DNA of 41,951 bases from an uncultured Pirellulaceae bacterium. GTDB lineage: Bacteria; Planctomycetota; Planctomycetia; Pirellulales; Pirellulaceae. The stretch covers positions 1 through 41,951 of the forward strand of contig CALFWR010000129.1 of assembly GCA_937928555.1 (NCBI GenBank). The letters run 5' to 3'. Below are positions 40,831 through 41,951 of the stretch, piece by piece. Below the pieces are notes generated by a model that was given only the letters and a program-made list of their open reading frames with translations, did no database searches and was not told where the DNA came from. Each line of letters opens with the position of its first letter. The stretch's first letter is position 1. A program made the position numbers and the translations under genes.

Positions 40831-41951
40831 TTATAGACCAAGTTTCTCGCAGGCGGAGTGGCGGGAGTTTGCTTCGATTTGGTCGTAGTAATCGTACATG
40901 TCGATCACGTTTCGCCCCAATTGGCTTTCGAAGTCCGCGAGGGAGTTGGGTTTGGCAACGCCTACGTTGGAGACGCCTTGCAGACCGATATTGGAGTTGA
41001 AAATGTTGGTCGCCGCAGGACCAAAGAAATCTTCATACTTTTGCGGGACCAGTTCAACGTCGCCACGCTCAACAGCATCTGCAAAAGAGTCTGCTTGCGA
41101 GTCGCTATTGGTGACTTTGTATTCGAAGTAGGCAAGTCCTTCCTGCCACAACGTTAACGAGTCGTCAGGGAACGCAGACAAGGCATCTTGCATCGTCTGG
41201 TAGTAGTGCTCTTGGTACCCCGGATCACTTTCAGGCAAGGCAAGCCTTCCTTTGCCTTCGGCGAAAAGAGCTTCGAATTTCACACGACCGGGTCGGGTAA
41301 GTGCCTGAAGCCGTTCCTCGAATTCGACAAATGTCTCCTGGTATTCGGATTCGACAAATGTTCCGTCGCCGGTGGGGAACTTCAGGATCACCGGGGGAGC
41401 GAGGCAGGATGTTTGCCGCAGGATGACGTCTTTCCCGACAGGGCCTTGCCACACCGGAATTGTTTTGATGCCACGGTCGAGCATTTCCTGGTGTGCTTTG
41501 GGGACCGAAGCAACCGACGGCGTGAGGTGGTTGAACGCCAGGGAGTTGCTGATCAGGACTTGTGCGGCAACCTTGTTGATGTCGCGGAGTTTTTCGTATT
41601 CCTCGCGGCTGACAAGCGCGACTTCGGGGCGGGTGAAAAGGTCCACGCATTTTTCCACAAACCGTGTGGCCTGGGATTCTTCGAAACCGCCTTGCTGTTT
41701 TCCGGTGTTGATCAAGTCCATCAGTTCGTCGTCGAAAAGATTGCGGCGTTCGATGATGGACTGCACAAACGGGTGATGCTCTGCCGGGATGCAATCCATC
41801 GAAAGCATCGAGCAAAAAATGCGGAATCCGTTGTGATTGATTTCGTCCGTTGTCACGGGGCGGAAAGCGGTGCTTTGGACAGATACCCGTTCGCGGAGGT
41901 CGTAGTAGTTGACCGGCTCGTTGTTCATCAACGCAAAAATGTCGCGGATCA
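40831..41951 (-). CDS. hglS: HglS/YdcJ (DUF1338) 2-oxoadipate dioxygenase/decarboxylase, 5' end cut by window
   Basis: A partial gene. The frame is open to the window end and the visible part corresponds to YdcJ from about residue 90 on. Shared landmarks are VNYYDLRERVSVQSTAFRP, the QQGGF-ES/NE-xQA stretch, FNHLTPS (metal-binding His), GIKTIPVWQGP, ILRQTSCLA, the FEERLQALT Glu stretch and FPDDSLTLWQEGLAYFEY. HglS uses Fe(II) and O2 to convert 2-oxoadipate to D-2-hydroxyglutarate in the D-lysine catabolic route. The first metal His of the family (RHGAIR motif) lies beyond the window. The true start is not in the window. The gene runs into the YdiJ-like gene, the next enzyme of the route. Confidence 0.9.
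   Translation of the reverse strand, partial: IRDIFALMNNEPVNYYDLRERVSVQSTAFRPVTTDEINHNGFRIFCSMLSMDCIPAEHHPFVQSIIERRNLFDDELMDLINTGKQQGGFEESQATRFVEKCVDLFTRPEVALVSREEYEKLRDINKVAAQVLISNSLAFNHLTPSVASVPKAHQEMLDRGIKTIPVWQGPVGKDVILRQTSCLAPPVILKFPTGDGTFVESEYQETFVEFEERLQALTRPGRVKFEALFAEGKGRLALPESDPGYQEHYYQTMQDALSAFPDDSLTLWQEGLAYFEYKVTNSDSQADSFADAVERGDVELVPQKYEDFFGPAATNIFNSNIGLQGVSNVGVAKPNSLADFESQLGRNVIDMYDYYDQIEANSRHSACEKLGL

Overview
The window reads as a chromosomal segment of a free-living, probably aquatic, Gram-negative-type bacterium, most likely a planctomycete of the Pirellulales kind. This is inferred from the gene mix: NrdR, a Tat-targeted SBP56/methanethiol oxidase, an OleA-like condensing enzyme, many sulfotransferases, secreted coiled-coil proteins of no known family, and intergenic spaces filled with short palindromic repeats. 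GC is moderate. There are no rRNA or tRNA genes, phage genes or CRISPR arrays that I can see.

Layout. (1) 1-5.5 kb: household genes (membrane HExxH protein, GT-C-like membrane glycosyltransferase, nrdR, trmN6-like methyltransferase, glutaminyl cyclase) interspersed with three 187-bp copies of a non-coding inverted-repeat element (MITE-like). (2) 5.5-9.7 kb: two secreted helical or coiled-coil proteins, a small membrane protein, and further palindromic repeats. (3) 10.2-17.6 kb: methanethiol oxidase, an ABC-2-type exporter pair, a membrane GGDEF diguanylate cyclase, an orphan OleA-like thiolase and a divergent RNase HII-like protein. (4) 17.6-36.6 kb: a large plus-strand cell-surface glycan locus. 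It opens with a structured leader and then runs almost without gaps: PglF-type dehydratase, two sulfotransferases, polysaccharide deacetylase, methyltransferase, Wzy-like polymerase, Wzx-like flippase, third sulfotransferase, glycosyltransferase, PglE, second glycosyltransferase, PglD, PglC. After a repeat-filled gap come FnlA/WbjB-type dehydratase, RmlD-like reductase, a second DegT aminotransferase and a WecB/FnlC-type 2-epimerase. (5) 36.7-41.9 kb, minus strand: MoaE, MoaD, a 1020-aa YdiJ-type FAD/Fe-S D-2-hydroxyacid dehydrogenase, a 33-bp tandem repeat, and an HglS/YdcJ (DUF1338) 2-oxoadipate decarboxylase that runs off the window end.

How the genes work together. The glycan locus encodes synthesis of UDP-N,N'-diacetylbacillosamine (PglF, PglE, PglD), its transfer to undecaprenyl phosphate (PglC), a UDP-L-amino-deoxysugar branch (FnlA, reductase, epimerase), two glycosyltransferases, flipping and polymerisation, and probably sulfation by three unrelated-looking PAPS sulfotransferases. 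A sulfated Wzx/Wzy-type surface polysaccharide is the best reading. No outer-membrane export genes (Wza/Wzc) are in the window. At the right end, HglS makes D-2-hydroxyglutarate from 2-oxoadipate and a YdiJ-type enzyme would oxidise it to 2-oxoglutarate, which is the last part of the D-lysine catabolic route.

The strongest structural novelty is the MITE family. Two copies have 5-bp target duplications. One rewrote the C-terminus of a gene and one is nested in a second repeat family whose uninterrupted copy lies 29 kb away.
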